Source: Sapria himalayana (taxonomy: Eukaryota; Streptophyta; Magnoliopsida; Malpighiales; Rafflesiaceae). Taken from it: 64,000 bases of DNA. Under the pieces are notes generated by a model. The model did no database searches and was not told the DNA's origin. It saw nothing but the letters and a program-made list of their open reading frames with translations. Positions 24,606 to 36,600 of the stretch are shown one piece after another; within the stretch, counting starts at the first letter, position 1; each line of letters begins with the position of its first letter. The DNA is taken from the NCBI GenBank assembly GCA_029783825.1, contig JAREIK010001468.1, positions 2,521,001 through 2,585,000 of the forward strand, written 5' to 3'. Both the position numbers and the translations under genes were made by a program.

Positions 24606-27325
24606 TTTCAACTTCGTTATGCTACCAAATTTTATTAGTTAGATAATATCATAAAAGCTTGTTGATGATGGTATCTTATCAACAAAGATTCACAAGTAGT
24701 AAAGATAATTTTTATCTAGATATTGATCTCATAGAGATTATATCACTAGATCAGTAAAATAACAATGAGACAACATAATTTTAGGGTTTATATGCTTAAT
24801 CCATATGATGTATATTCATATAGTTCAATTTTTGTTGAGCGATGATACAAAGTAAAAAGTTGAATTGTTGTAGAATGATCATTTACCCTTGAAGGCATAC
24901 AAGGTTGTTATTACCTTTGAGTTTAACTCAATGATAGTCCCCTCATAGTTGTTCCCTGTATAATTTACCAAAGAGACAACAAATTATCTCTATATGAGAT
25001 TCATTTACAAGTCTATATCTTTTAGGCAACTCATTAATTATCATTAATAGTTGCTTCATATCTATATTCTTATTTCTACCCTCAACTATCTTAAAAATCA
25101 AGAATTGATGTGGTTTATAAGCATTTATATTTTCAACTTATAAGTACTATACTTGCATAATTAATGTATGTTTTCTTCATATCTCACTAGTGAAAACCAA
25201 ATGAGAGAAAGCAACTCAAAGGGCTATCATCATCTTGTGATTAACTATATACTCATGCATGTCCTATGGATTATCTATCACTTATCTTTTATAGTGATGA
25301 TGTGACTATTGTACTAAAGGTGAAATCTTTAGAATAATATTTTATCAAGAAATCATATCAATTAAGAACTAGTTCTTTTAAGACACATACAATGGAGTGG
25401 TGTGAAAAATTATTCATGCTTTTGGCTTTGTAAGCATCATACTTGTAATGATTAATATATCTTAATTTTGGATTTTAACATATAGATTTGTCTCACACAT
25501 AATGATCGAAAAGGTTATCACTTCCTTCTTACTATATGTACAAGTGAGCCTTTTGGTTTATATATTACTAACTATCATAACAATACGTACAAACTCACTA
25601 ATAATTAAATCCCTAATTTCAGTTCTATTTAATCATAATATTTATCAATTTATAATTCCATGATGTAAATCAACATAATAATTAATCATAAAAATATTTT
25701 TACATCATAAAAATTAGAAGTACACAATCATAGACTTTGATTTAGCATAACATTAAGAAAATACTCATGAGTTACAAGAGAAGAAATCTCATGAAATTGG
25801 AATTCTCAATGACAGCCCTCATGAGAATCTAGGATACAAATCCTGATTCTATGTTATTTTTCTTGATTTTTTGAATCTACTCTAAAAGGAGGGTTTAATA
25901 CTCACACCCCTTAACTCTAGGATTAAGCCTAAGTCTTGCATCCATTACTTTCTCATAAATTATATGGGTAGTGTGAAAAATCCCTCTAAGTTATTTGTTG
26001 CACTTTGATTTGGCTTTGTGTGTGGAGAAGAATGAATAATCTTTTTTTTTGATTGTTTCTCTATTCTTTTTTATATTCTATAATTTTTTTATTTCTCTAA
26101 GTAAAACTAAAAAGTCATAGCTTTCAAAAATGCCATGACTTTGGACTTTGTTCTCTTGAACTTGATGTCGTGACTTTAGAAAGTGGCTATAGCTTTAGGA
26201 TATATCCTAATCTTTCTGTATCACAAAGTCATGATACTTGGAATATCTATAACTTGTATATTTTCTCTCTCTCTAACACAAATTCATGATGATAAGAATA
26301 AACATAACTTTGGTGTTGGTCTTTTTACTATATCAATTAGCCGAGGCACCATAAATAACCATGACACTAGGAATGATTTATTGAACTAAGAATGACTATA
26401 ACACTTAGAATTGCCTCTCTTGTATATCATATGACCATAATGCTGAGAATATCTATGAAAATACCTTAGTTTTTCTTCTGCATGAAATGGCCATGATGCT
26501 TAGGAATAGGCATGGTGCTAGTAATGATCTTTCTTATAAATAACATGGTTACGATACTAAAAATGATTGTGACTTTTCCTTAATCTTTCTCATATATAAC
26601 ATGGTCATGATGCATGGAATGACCATAGTCTTGAAAATTATCTTGTACATAAAAGACATGGCTTTATTTTCTATTTAGGGAAAAAGTCATAGCCTTGAGA
26701 AGTGGTCACACTTAAGTAATGTCCTTTATAATATTCAATGTCTAAAGTCATAATGCTTGAAATTTACCATGAATTTGGCTTGCATAGATTTGGCTTTGTA
26801 ATATCTTGTAGCTCAAAATTGTGGCTTTGGGAAAAGACTATATCTTTAACTTAAGAATATAAAGTTTTGGTAAAGATAAAGTCGAGATACCATTAAATAG
26901 CTATGACTTGTAGCATTAATAGTGTACTTAATTACTATGACATAAAATCAATATCATAACTATGTAATTGTTACTAGATAAGTATGAATATAACTACATA
27001 ATAATATCACAACTAAAAGAATGTATTATATAGTTGCATAATTATGCTAACGAAGTGGTAAAGTCATGATCTAGAATGATTTCCATAATTATTTAAGTAG
27101 ATTCTCAGCTAAAATTGAACATTGAAACCAATAAGTGACCCATAAATCACCAAGTCACTAAATATATTTAAAAACATATCGATTTCATGCCTATCCATCA
27201 AAATCCACCAATACTCTAAAGTCATAAAATTAATCCAATTATGTCTCATTCACATACTTATAGATCAACTAATAGTACTAAAAATGCTCAAGAATATCAT
27301 ATAATTTGAATACTGAACAAAGACT
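24606..27325 (-). repeat. LTR 4 of Athila-like complex, about 2.7 kb
   Basis: It matches LTR 3 from just after the PBS (GTTATGCTACCAAATTTTAT) through CCCCTTAACTCTAGGATT at about 25908, the short-motif array at 26220-26650, and the final block at 27090-27310. Similarity stops near 27325, slightly before the end seen in LTR 2, so the right edge is probably truncated. Confidence 0.72.
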
Positions 27326-28594
27326 TTGGGATTATTCTCTACTAATCTAGATGTTCTAGCTATGTTTGCATCCACTCTGTGAATTCTTATATTTTTGTGA
27401 ATGCAAGAGGTTTGCGAATTGATTTTTCTTATTTTCATGTAATTATTCTAATATGTGCATTGTTTGTTTATGTAGAGTTTAAAGTGATCATATATGATGT
27501 ATTAACATAATTTAAAAAGCATACTTTAAGAATTTTCTTTTGTTTGAATGAACTCTAATAGCTAGTATTTGATAATCAAATAGGATTCAATTAATGCTTA
27601 CTATTAGATCCCTATCTTTTTGAAACTACTATGTATGATTGTTAAAAGACAATTCAAGGTGAGGTTGATGAATTTCTAAATTAATATTTGGAAATTAATT
27701 ATGCTACTAAAAATTCTATGGATCTACTTTTAAATCTAAAATAAATATCAATTTAGGAAGAATAAAACATTTATATCATTGATGTGATAGATATAGATCC
27801 AAAACCCTAATTAACCATGTAAAATATTATCTAACATTTTCTTACTTCAATGATTGTTTCTCTTTCTTTCTCTCGAACTTGATATTCTTTAAATTATATA
27901 TCAAGTAGATTTCACAATGACTTTACAAGATGACCATGTAGTTTGTTAACCTTCAAAATTTACTCAACCTTGCCTTTCTTTTTTACTACACTAAGAATGG
28001 TCATCATAGTGGATGATCTAGAAACTAATGTACTATGATAGTATGTCGTAATTAGTTCTTAATCATCATAGTGGATGATCCTTAACCCAACCTAAAAAAT
28101 GATTTATAACATTAATCAAATTACAGTTTCAAATCAAATCACAGTTTCAAATCAAATCACAGTTTCATTTATAAAAAATGTTTAACATTTAAACATCTTC
28201 GTATAACAATTATATGAATATCTAATCGCTTTAAACAACCACCATATATTAATTCATGAATGTAATCATATTACAATCTTGATTATCACATAAATAAAAT
28301 ATAAGATTATTATCGATCAAACCAATATTTGCCATAGGTTTGATTATTTTATTTGAAACATAATTTAGTGTTTGTATTAATCGAATTAACATAAACAAGT
28401 TACAAACAATATTATTTAATCATATTAAATTGTTTATTATATTAATCATATTTATATTATAGATTAGTTTCATGCAAGATTAATCAAAATGCCCATAAAT
28501 CATTCATATAATTATGATAATATGTTTATTCATATCAAATATAAACAAATATATAAAATGATTTAATCTATTTGCAAGTCCCTATGACATCATT
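27326..28594. other. AT-rich spacer with small repeats
   Basis: No coding frame is recognised. CATCATAGTGGATGATC occurs at about 28002 and again at about 28064. A 17-bp tandem repeat lies at 28115-28168 (listed separately). Confidence 0.45.
28115..28168. repeat. 17-bp tandem repeat, three copies
   Basis: The unit AATCAAATYACAGTTTC occurs three times in a row, with the second and third copies identical. It is a short local minisatellite. Confidence 0.85.
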
Positions 28595-28595
28595 G

Positions 28596-30027
28596 TTGGG
28601 TTCCGATAAATTTTAAGAGCATAATTTAGCAGCGAACTAGTAACCCACTAGCGATCCAAGTGATTACAATTAAAAGTTGGACAAGGATGTTACCCCTTGT
28701 AGTGCAAAACAAAATGCTTGATTCTGAACTATTCAGTCGAATCCTAGCATAGTAAAGTGTCGCGGCCTCTAGTACTATCCATACAAATATATCTTCGTTG
28801 TAGATCCATTTTTTTATCTCTTCCGTGTTATAAAACCTCTTGGGTTTTCACATGCCTTTCTAAATAGATGTGTTATTAACTAAAAGGATGTATCATTAAT
28901 AAAAATTATGTGTCATTAATGAAAAGAATGTGTCATTAATAACACACATTTCTAAGAGAGAATTGTGGGCTTTAAGTTTGGGCCCATTTAAAATGTCAAA
29001 ACATTTACTAATTAGACCAAACTCTTTAATCCAATTAGCTTAATAACTGAAATGAATTTCAAACTTAAGATTATGCCTAATTTATTTTAGTCTAACTAAA
29101 ATAAAATGAACTCTAAATATATATATATATATTTTTATGTGTGTGACCCAATAGGTTCTAATAATGTTCGCAGTGACATTAAAATCTCATTTTAAAGAAA
29201 CAAGCAATGAGCAGCGTCAAGTAATACATCATTGCTACCCAAGTGACGAGAATATATAAGATTCTACTTAACCTATTTTTGTGGCTTATTTTATTGTACA
29301 AATTAGTCATTTTGTTCATGATATCTATATTGATTTATGAGGTACGGATCATGTCATCCTCACATCAATCTATATATTTCTTGATTGACTTAAACAAATA
29401 AGCTCGGTATCTCATATTGACTTATTTGGGCATGGTTATGCATTTTTAGTAGTCTACCCAATCAAGGGGCCAACTGATATCACTTGCGTTATATAGAAGG
29501 GATAAATTCCATCTACATCAATCACATCCCTCTACACACTTTATTGTATACATAGTAAATAACTTTATAATTATCCTTGTTATGGGTAGCATTTGCAGAA
29601 TCTAAAGTATATAACTTCTTGTGTAGGGAATTGTAGTGACTTTAGGTCAAAGAACAATTCATACTAATAGTCACTATGAGAATATATATGATATTTATAT
29701 AATAATCCATGCAACATTCTCATAGCGGGTCAGTTCAATACATGTTCTCGAACATATACTCACGTGTTAACTTAATATCTTATATTAGTTAACCTACAAG
29801 CTAGTTTTAATGTATTAATATTACCCTTGAATATTAATACTTGACTAGGGACAATTTAGAGTAGTATTCCATAGAATATATCACTTTAGGGCATTATTAT
29901 ATTCATCTAATATTTGTACAGATCTAAATAAATATAATAATCATAAAATGATGTATTTTTACATATAAGATATGATACAATAGTCTCAAAATAATCACAT
30001 AATGATTGACTTTTAGGGCATACTCTA
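28596..30027 (+). repeat. Probable copia-type LTR, about 1.4 kb, no internal region
   Basis: It starts TGTTGGGTTCC and ends GGGCATACTCTAACA, the TG..CA bounded style of copia LTRs (TGTTGG..CTAACA). No gag or pol is recognisable on either side, so it may be a solo LTR. The 5 bases flanking each end (ATCAT and CATAC) do not match, so a target duplication is not supported. A decayed 24-bp repeat (ATGTGTCATTAATAAAA) lies inside at 28868-28950. The strand follows the TG..CA style only and is tentative. Confidence 0.6.
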
Positions 30028-30690
30028 ACACATACATTCATTCATGATTACCAATTCAAACACATTCTTCAAATTCAAATAATTTCATCCAGGATAACTA
30101 TGTCATATACTAGTTTGAGATACTATTTCATACATCAAATATATATTCATTCATTAATTCTATTTTGCATGACTATGATAAACTCCATTTAGTTTGTGAT
30201 ACTACTCTGGATACCAAACATTCCAAATTCAAATAATTCCATCTTGGATGATTGCTTTGGATACTATACATCCATTCATTCAAATAATTCCAACTAGAAT
30301 AATTAATATGTATACCATATATCAATATGGTTAATAATTAAACTATTTTGTTTGCTATAATTAATTCATACAATAAATAATAAAAGGCAACTACTTTGGA
30401 CATTAAACATTACCATAATTACTAATTAAATTATGTTGTGAGGGATAACTACTCAAGACAAGACAACTTGAGAAAATTGTTTGAAAATCATGCATCAGCC
30501 AAATTACTAACAAAATTACTCAATAATGGAATAACTACTTTGTATACAATATACTTTGGAATATCTACTTTGGATACTAGATATTCTTGAAATTCAACTA
30601 TTTTATCCAAGATAATAGCAATATGAATACCAAACAAAGCACCAATTGTTAACCAAACGACCATGCTCAATATGTAAACACAACTAGTGA
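30028..30690. repeat. Degenerate minisatellite, unit about 45 bp
   Basis: A diverged unit recurs about ten times or more. Its words appear in order: ATTCAAATAATTCCA, TCTAGGATAACTA, CTTTGGATACCA and AACATTCATTC, for example at 30075, 30220, 30280, 30420, 30530 and 30590. No unit is exact, so the array is old. Confidence 0.7.
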
Positions 30691-32190
30691 TGCACACATT
30701 GTTAACATAACTAACATATCCTAGTCATTTGATAGGTATCTACTAGTAGTGTGTCTTAGACTAATATTGTGACTATCTATTGTTATTTGATACTTGATTA
30801 AAAAAAGGTATTTTTATTATCATTTTATTGATTAATTTGATTATTAATTCCATGAATATTCGACTCTTCGTGTAACCATTTAGTGTGTGATTTGATATTA
30901 TAATCCTACAACTCAAATTAGTTGTTATTCTCAATTATCTTTAGTCACTTATAATTGATAGAATAATAATAAATTATGATAGTAATGAGTCTAACTAATG
31001 ATTATATATTTACTAATCATGAATATGTGATATTAAGTCAATTCATAGATATGTATTTGATAATAGTATACTAAATTGACCTACTAAGATAATATTACAT
31101 GAATTAAATATCAAAAGTGATTCATATTATGTTGATACTTTTAGTCCTCATACCTAAAGTCATAAAATCTAACATGAGAAACTTTATGTTTTAACACATA
31201 CAAATATCATCTATAACATGGTGATAACACAAAATGTAGTTGGATATATAATAAATCATGAAAAAGCATGAGCGAGAGATATCTATGGGTCAGATGATAC
31301 TGAAAATACATGACCTTGATCAAATGAACGAATAAGAATTATTAATATAATTTATTTTATTAGTCTATTTTTAATCTGAGAAACATGATTGAATTATATG
31401 TGAGTGGATGACTTAATTCATGCTGTATGTTCAATTAATCTATTAAGCATCAAAAGGTCTGTAACTTTGATTAAGGATGAGGTCTACTTTGATTAAGGAT
31501 GAGGTCTACTTTGATTAAGGTCTATTACCTTGATCATATTATAGTATGCATGTGTGCGTGTGTGTGTGTGTGTGTGTCCTAGATAATATTCTTAAATATG
31601 AACAATAAGCTTGGAAATCTTTATATTGTTATTTATACAAAAATAAATTGACATTCAAATATAAAATATATTTGAAAATAGTCATTATTTGTCATCAAAT
31701 CTGCATTAAAATACATTGAAAATTAATAAATAATAATGAAGCACGAAATGATTACTGAGTAATATTATGATTCATCAAACATAATCAAATTATTGTAGAA
31801 TGTCATCGCTCATCAATGATCTACAAGGAAATGACTATCAAATTAACATCGAATAGTGTTAAATAAATTTATTTCTTATCAAGACAACTACCCATAAGTT
31901 TCTCTGACTATATCATGTCAAAAATATATCAAATAGTAGCAAACATCATCAAACACATGGAAGCATATAGAAATAGTACCAAACTATATCAGACTTTAAT
32001 CCAAACCTATCGAAACACATCCATAATTATTAGAAATTCTAAAAATCATTGAAATAAATTGATAATTCACCATTTTTATGAACTGCACCAAACATTTGCG
32101 AGCGTCATCAAGATTTGATAAATTTAACATCTAAAAAATCATAAAATTTATCAAAAAATTCAATGCAGCTCAAGAACTACCAATTATATA
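30691..32190. other. AT-rich spacer with a short tandem repeat
   Basis: No gene is recognised. It contains a 22-bp tandem repeat at 31466-31526 and a (GT)n run at about 31551-31577. Confidence 0.45.
31466..31526. repeat. 22-bp tandem repeat, 2.7 copies
   Basis: TTTGATTAAGGATGAGGTCTAC occupies 31466-31487 and is repeated exactly at 31488-31509. A partial third copy starts at 31510. Its perfect identity shows that it is recent. Confidence 0.9.
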
Positions 32191-32196
32191 ATAATT

Positions 32197-32405
32197 CGAT
32201 CGACAAATGAGCAATCACAATCTGCCTAATTCTGAGAACACAAGTTCAATCCCTAGGGATGCCAGATACGCATCAAGAGATATCTTTGCTAATCACTCTA
32301 TTCATACTATCGAGATGAAGGGCCTTGCCTATTCTAACCTCGGGCCCCTAGGCTCATATACGAGTCCAAGGATAGTATGAGATGAGTTTGAGGGAAAGAG
32401 GGTAT
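32197..32405 (+). mobile_element. SINE, new-looking family, copy 1
   Basis: A pol III-type B box AGTTCAATCCC lies at 32243-32253. It is followed by GCCAGATACGC, then GCCTTGCCTATTCTAACCTC, GGCCC and CATATACGAGTCCAAGGATAG. The whole segment aligns with the reverse complement of 39580-39776, so it is a dispersed element. The A box is weak (around GACAAATGAGC). The ends are approximate and no target duplication was fixed. Confidence 0.65.
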
Positions 32406-33160
32406 CGAGGGGAAAAAGAATACATATAGAAAAAATGTAGAATCTTTTTGGCAAGAGCATGAAAATCTCTCAAATATTATCAATATATATTAATAATGAA
32501 ATCATTATATTCACTCAAAATTTTTGATGATTTTCAAAAATTATCAACTATATCATCAAAATCATCATCATGAAGATAATTCAAAACAAATTAATTATAA
32601 TTGAGTATTATCAAATAATATTAAAATATATCAAAATATATCAAAAATAATATCTGCCTACATCAAACTTATTGATCAATCATTAAATATTCATAAAAAA
32701 AATCTAATCTACACTTTATTATCAAAATTTAGTGAATATCATTGGATACCATATAGCAATTATTGATAATGGACATATTTAATGACATCAAAATATCATA
32801 AGAATATAATGAAAATTTGAAATTGAATGGAACATTTATAAAAAAAAAAAAAACATTTAAACTATAACCAACAAATTTTAGGTTTGATAAATATTGATGC
32901 AAAATATGTTGTATGTTTTTTGCAAAATATATTCATTAAAAAAAAACATCTAAATTCTAAACTATTACCAAAAATGTACCAAAATACATTGATGAATAAG
33001 AATAAACAAAAAAAAAACATTTAAATTTCAGGTATTTTTTTCATTTTTAAAGTTACTCATTTTAATTCCAAATATGGCCCATGTTTCACGTTTGTAAGAA
33101 TTGAGTGTGTGGGTGAATGAATATTCAGGAGTTAAGGATCACGGGGGTAGGCAGGATCCA
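32406..33160 (+). promoter_or_regulatory. Upstream region of NRDE2 with site II motif
   Basis: This AT-rich stretch precedes the NRDE2 start codon. GGCCCA at 33076-33081 is the site II (TCP-binding, TGGGCC) element common in housekeeping plant promoters, here 80 bp before the ATG. A repeated A-run plus ACATYTAAA pattern occurs at about 32840, 32940 and 33010. No convincing TATA box or transcription start could be fixed. Confidence 0.4.
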
Positions 33161-33633
33161 ATGGATGATGATAGGGAAGCTAGATGTCCTCTTTTCCCTC
33201 TGTTACTAGTCCCCGTCACCAGGGAAGAAGCAGTCGCAGCCGTCGACATCCCCCCTGATTGGCTCTCCAGCAAGAGCTTCACCACGAACCTCTCCGTGAT
33301 AAACGAGACAGTTTATTCGCTCCAGGAGGACGAGACCAGAGCTTCCACCACGCCATGTTCAGATCAGAAAGAGGATTTTCATGAACATCGTCAAAATTTG
33401 GTGGATTCAAAAGAATCACAAAAGGAGGATAAATATTTACCGTCAGAGAATCACGGTAAGAACAAAAGAAACCGCCGCAAGAAGAAAAAGCCGCGAGAGA
33501 CCAGCGGAGATGACTTTTTTTCCAGGAAGTCGACGGTTAGGACTTGGGTGGATTCTGACGTTCGACCTGTTAAGGATTATTACTTTGACACCCTCGGTGA
33601 CCAAGAAAATGTGGCCTATGGCTGCCCCTACAG
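33161..33633 (+). CDS. NRDE2: NRDE2 exon 1 (residues 1-158)
   Basis: It starts at the ATG of MDDDREARCPLFPLL and ends at the donor CAG|GTATTT, leaving two bases of an Arg codon. The reading frame is open further upstream to 33101 but without another ATG. It encodes an acidic/polar linker, the basic stretch at residues 100-112, and TWVDSDVRPVKDYYFDT, a segment conserved in plant NRDE2. Base composition is much less AT-rich than the flanks. Confidence 0.88.
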
Positions 33634-36600
33634 GTATTTTCTTCATTAATATGCACTCATTGATTTTCGCATCGCACTCACTGTTAGGAATGTTTCGTCC
33701 CGATACCAATGTCTCATTGTGAAATTTACATCTTTACTTTCATTCTCGTTAGCTCTGCACTTGTTGTTAGATAAATGTTGTGTCAGGTTGGCCAAGCTCA
33801 ACTCTTTACATTCAACTTATTTCAGAAATAATACAAGCAAGTCAATCATCAAATGAATGCAACCAATTTGGCGGCAGAGCCTGTCTTAGGGTTAAGAGCA
33901 AGAATAAAAGCAACAGGCTGCAATGCCAACTATTGACAAAAGAGTAATATGAAAAAATAACAAAATTATATCTTTTACAAGAGAGGAAATCCTAAGTATG
34001 CACACTACATCAATCGATAAACCCAAACCTAAATAATTTTTTTCTCCTGCTCTCACACTACTCACAATATGCTCACACACATATATTTCACATTGATTAC
34101 TAGTTGATCAAGTTCTTGAATTCATATCATGAGAGGGGAGCTTTTTTATAGGGATCCCTTGCGTGTTGGAAAAGAGGGAGCATCTTCACGTGGGTGGTGG
34201 CCCTACACGAATGGTTGAGACGGGCCCTTAGTGAGGTCTCATTGGATATTCCTAGGGTCCCTATGTGGTTCCTAGGGTCCCTGGGTCGTCCCTAGGCTCC
34301 ACTTGGACTATGTGAGTGGTCCATGATGTTCATTAATTTATAATTTCAAAATTTATTTGAATCTTTCATTTCAATTGATTTACATAACTTTTTTTTTCTT
34401 GGTCTTGTTTCTTGAGTAGACTACTTAAAGTTGGACATAATTTTAATTAATTAATTATTATAGTCTTTTTAATATGTCTAGAATTTTGAGCTCTACTTGT
34501 CTTCTCCAACTTTAAAATCGTATTTTCTAGAAATGATTAGATAAAATGATATCGCACATGTATGTGCATCATATTTGGAATGAAGATATAAATTAATCAT
34601 AAGATGTATAACTGATTAGATGTCGGAGAATAAAAATAAATATTTGAAACAGTTGTCAAGGGATCATATTTTGTAGTGATAATTTAAGGATGATAACTAC
34701 CTTGTATGTCAAGAGGATAATAGGACAATTCTATATCAATTTATCATTTATTTGACAATTGTGCATAATGTCTGAATATTAAAGAAGTTTTTTTACATAT
34801 AAGGAACTAAACGAACTCTATATTTTAACTGCATACACAATTCATGTGGAATACATATCTTGACTTATATTTATTTTTATTACTTATATTATTTGTATGC
34901 TTGTTGATTTTCGTTTAATAAAAGTAATCTCTCAATGAGTTTTTGGGATTGTGTCATAACTGATAAGTTTTGGCATAATAACAAATTCATAACAATGAGA
35001 TATATAGTAAATTTTATTATTTATAAGAGAACTAATAGAAAGATTAACTATCTGTTATGATCTGAATAGGTGTAACATACAGAGTTAATATAGTTAATAA
35101 TTTCTTAGATTATTCTCGTTAGGTTGTCTTTGATTTAATTCTTTGCATATTAAGATATGAGATAAAAATTTTATGATTTGGGATCTCGCTTAGGGATTAT
35201 AGACATTTGTAGTCAACTAGATATTTAGATTTGAGTTGACATCAGGATATAGTAAAATGAGATCTATGATATAATTTTATAGTTTTCTTAAAACTAACTT
35301 ATATTATTGAAAAGTAAGGCACGTAATTATTTCAAAGTTCATTATAAAAGTAGATTTTAGAGCAATGTTAATATTTATTTGTGAGATTTTTTGGATACGG
35401 TATCTACTCGAAGAGGTTGAATATGCAATCTTTTCTCTCATAGTTCTTTATCATGATAATCAGACAACAAGACATATAACATCAAATCTAGTATTTCATA
35501 AGCAGACAAATTACATAGAGGTTGATTATTTTTTTTTCTAGAGAGAAGATTCATTATGTGAACATTACAACAATATAAATTTAAATAATAGAACAATCAA
35601 TAAAAATCTAAATAAATACTTTGAAGAAGTCTTATTTTATTTTCAATCTTTCAAGATGAGTATTGTAAACTTGTATGTATCAATTTGTTAAGGTGTTATA
35701 GTTATTATTTTTTTCTCTTTTTTTTTTGATGGGAGCACATGACTTGTAGGCTATCCAAATTATATTTAACAATTATATAAGGATATAAGTTATACATTAT
35801 CTATCGTTGAATGTTATTTATTTTATTTTATTTTTATCAAGTTTTACAAATACAAATAAAAAATTCTAAGAAGTTTACTCCGTTTATTGTCAGGTAACTA
35901 ATATGTTTTCACAAAAAAAAACTTCAAAAATTGAGTAGATAATTGAGTAAACAATGAGTATTGATCTTTTTATCTTGTAGGCTTAATGTAGTCTATTAGT
36001 CTCAAGTATATCAATTGAGAAATAAAATCATAACTCTGAGGCATTCTTGATCCATAATGTAATGTTATTAACTCTTAAATTGATTTATATCTACAACACA
36101 TGATAAATAATGTTGAACCTCGTGTTTTGATAAAACTCAATGACAAGCATAATTCGGTGTTAATTTATTTAAAAGTTTCACTAGTATGATGTGAAGGATC
36201 AAAGAGTAAATAATTAATAATTTCTTATTTAAAAAATCAAATTTTGTTTTTTGAGTAACATTCATATTGTTCAATTTTTAAATAGTATGATTAATGCTAA
36301 AAAATTGAGTAGCATGTATGTCTATAATCATCCACATATATTACTAAAAGAAAAAAAGAATATTGAAAGTGGTAGATTTTATTGGATCAACTTGATTCAT
36401 ATCATTTGATGTAATTTGATTTTGGTCAAAAGATGAAACTTAGCTACTTGGGTTGCTTCAGAAAAAAAATTAGTAGGTTTACTTCATGGATAACTATAAT
36501 TTTTTGTACACCAATTCGATATGAATAATGATAGTGTTTGGATCATGAATAATGGAAAATATGAATCACTGTAAAAAATAAGTCTAAGTTTCTAAAATGC

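Noticed and set aside
28596..30027. 5-bp target duplication around the copia-type LTR
   Set aside because: The flanks ATCAT and CATAC do not match, so no duplication is claimed.
30028..30690. CRISPR-like array of regularly spaced repeats
   Set aside because: Units are diverged and contiguous without unique spacers, in a plant nuclear context.
33101..33160. Upstream extension of the NRDE2 exon 1 frame
   Set aside because: The frame is open but has no ATG before 33161, and the extra residues are not family-like.
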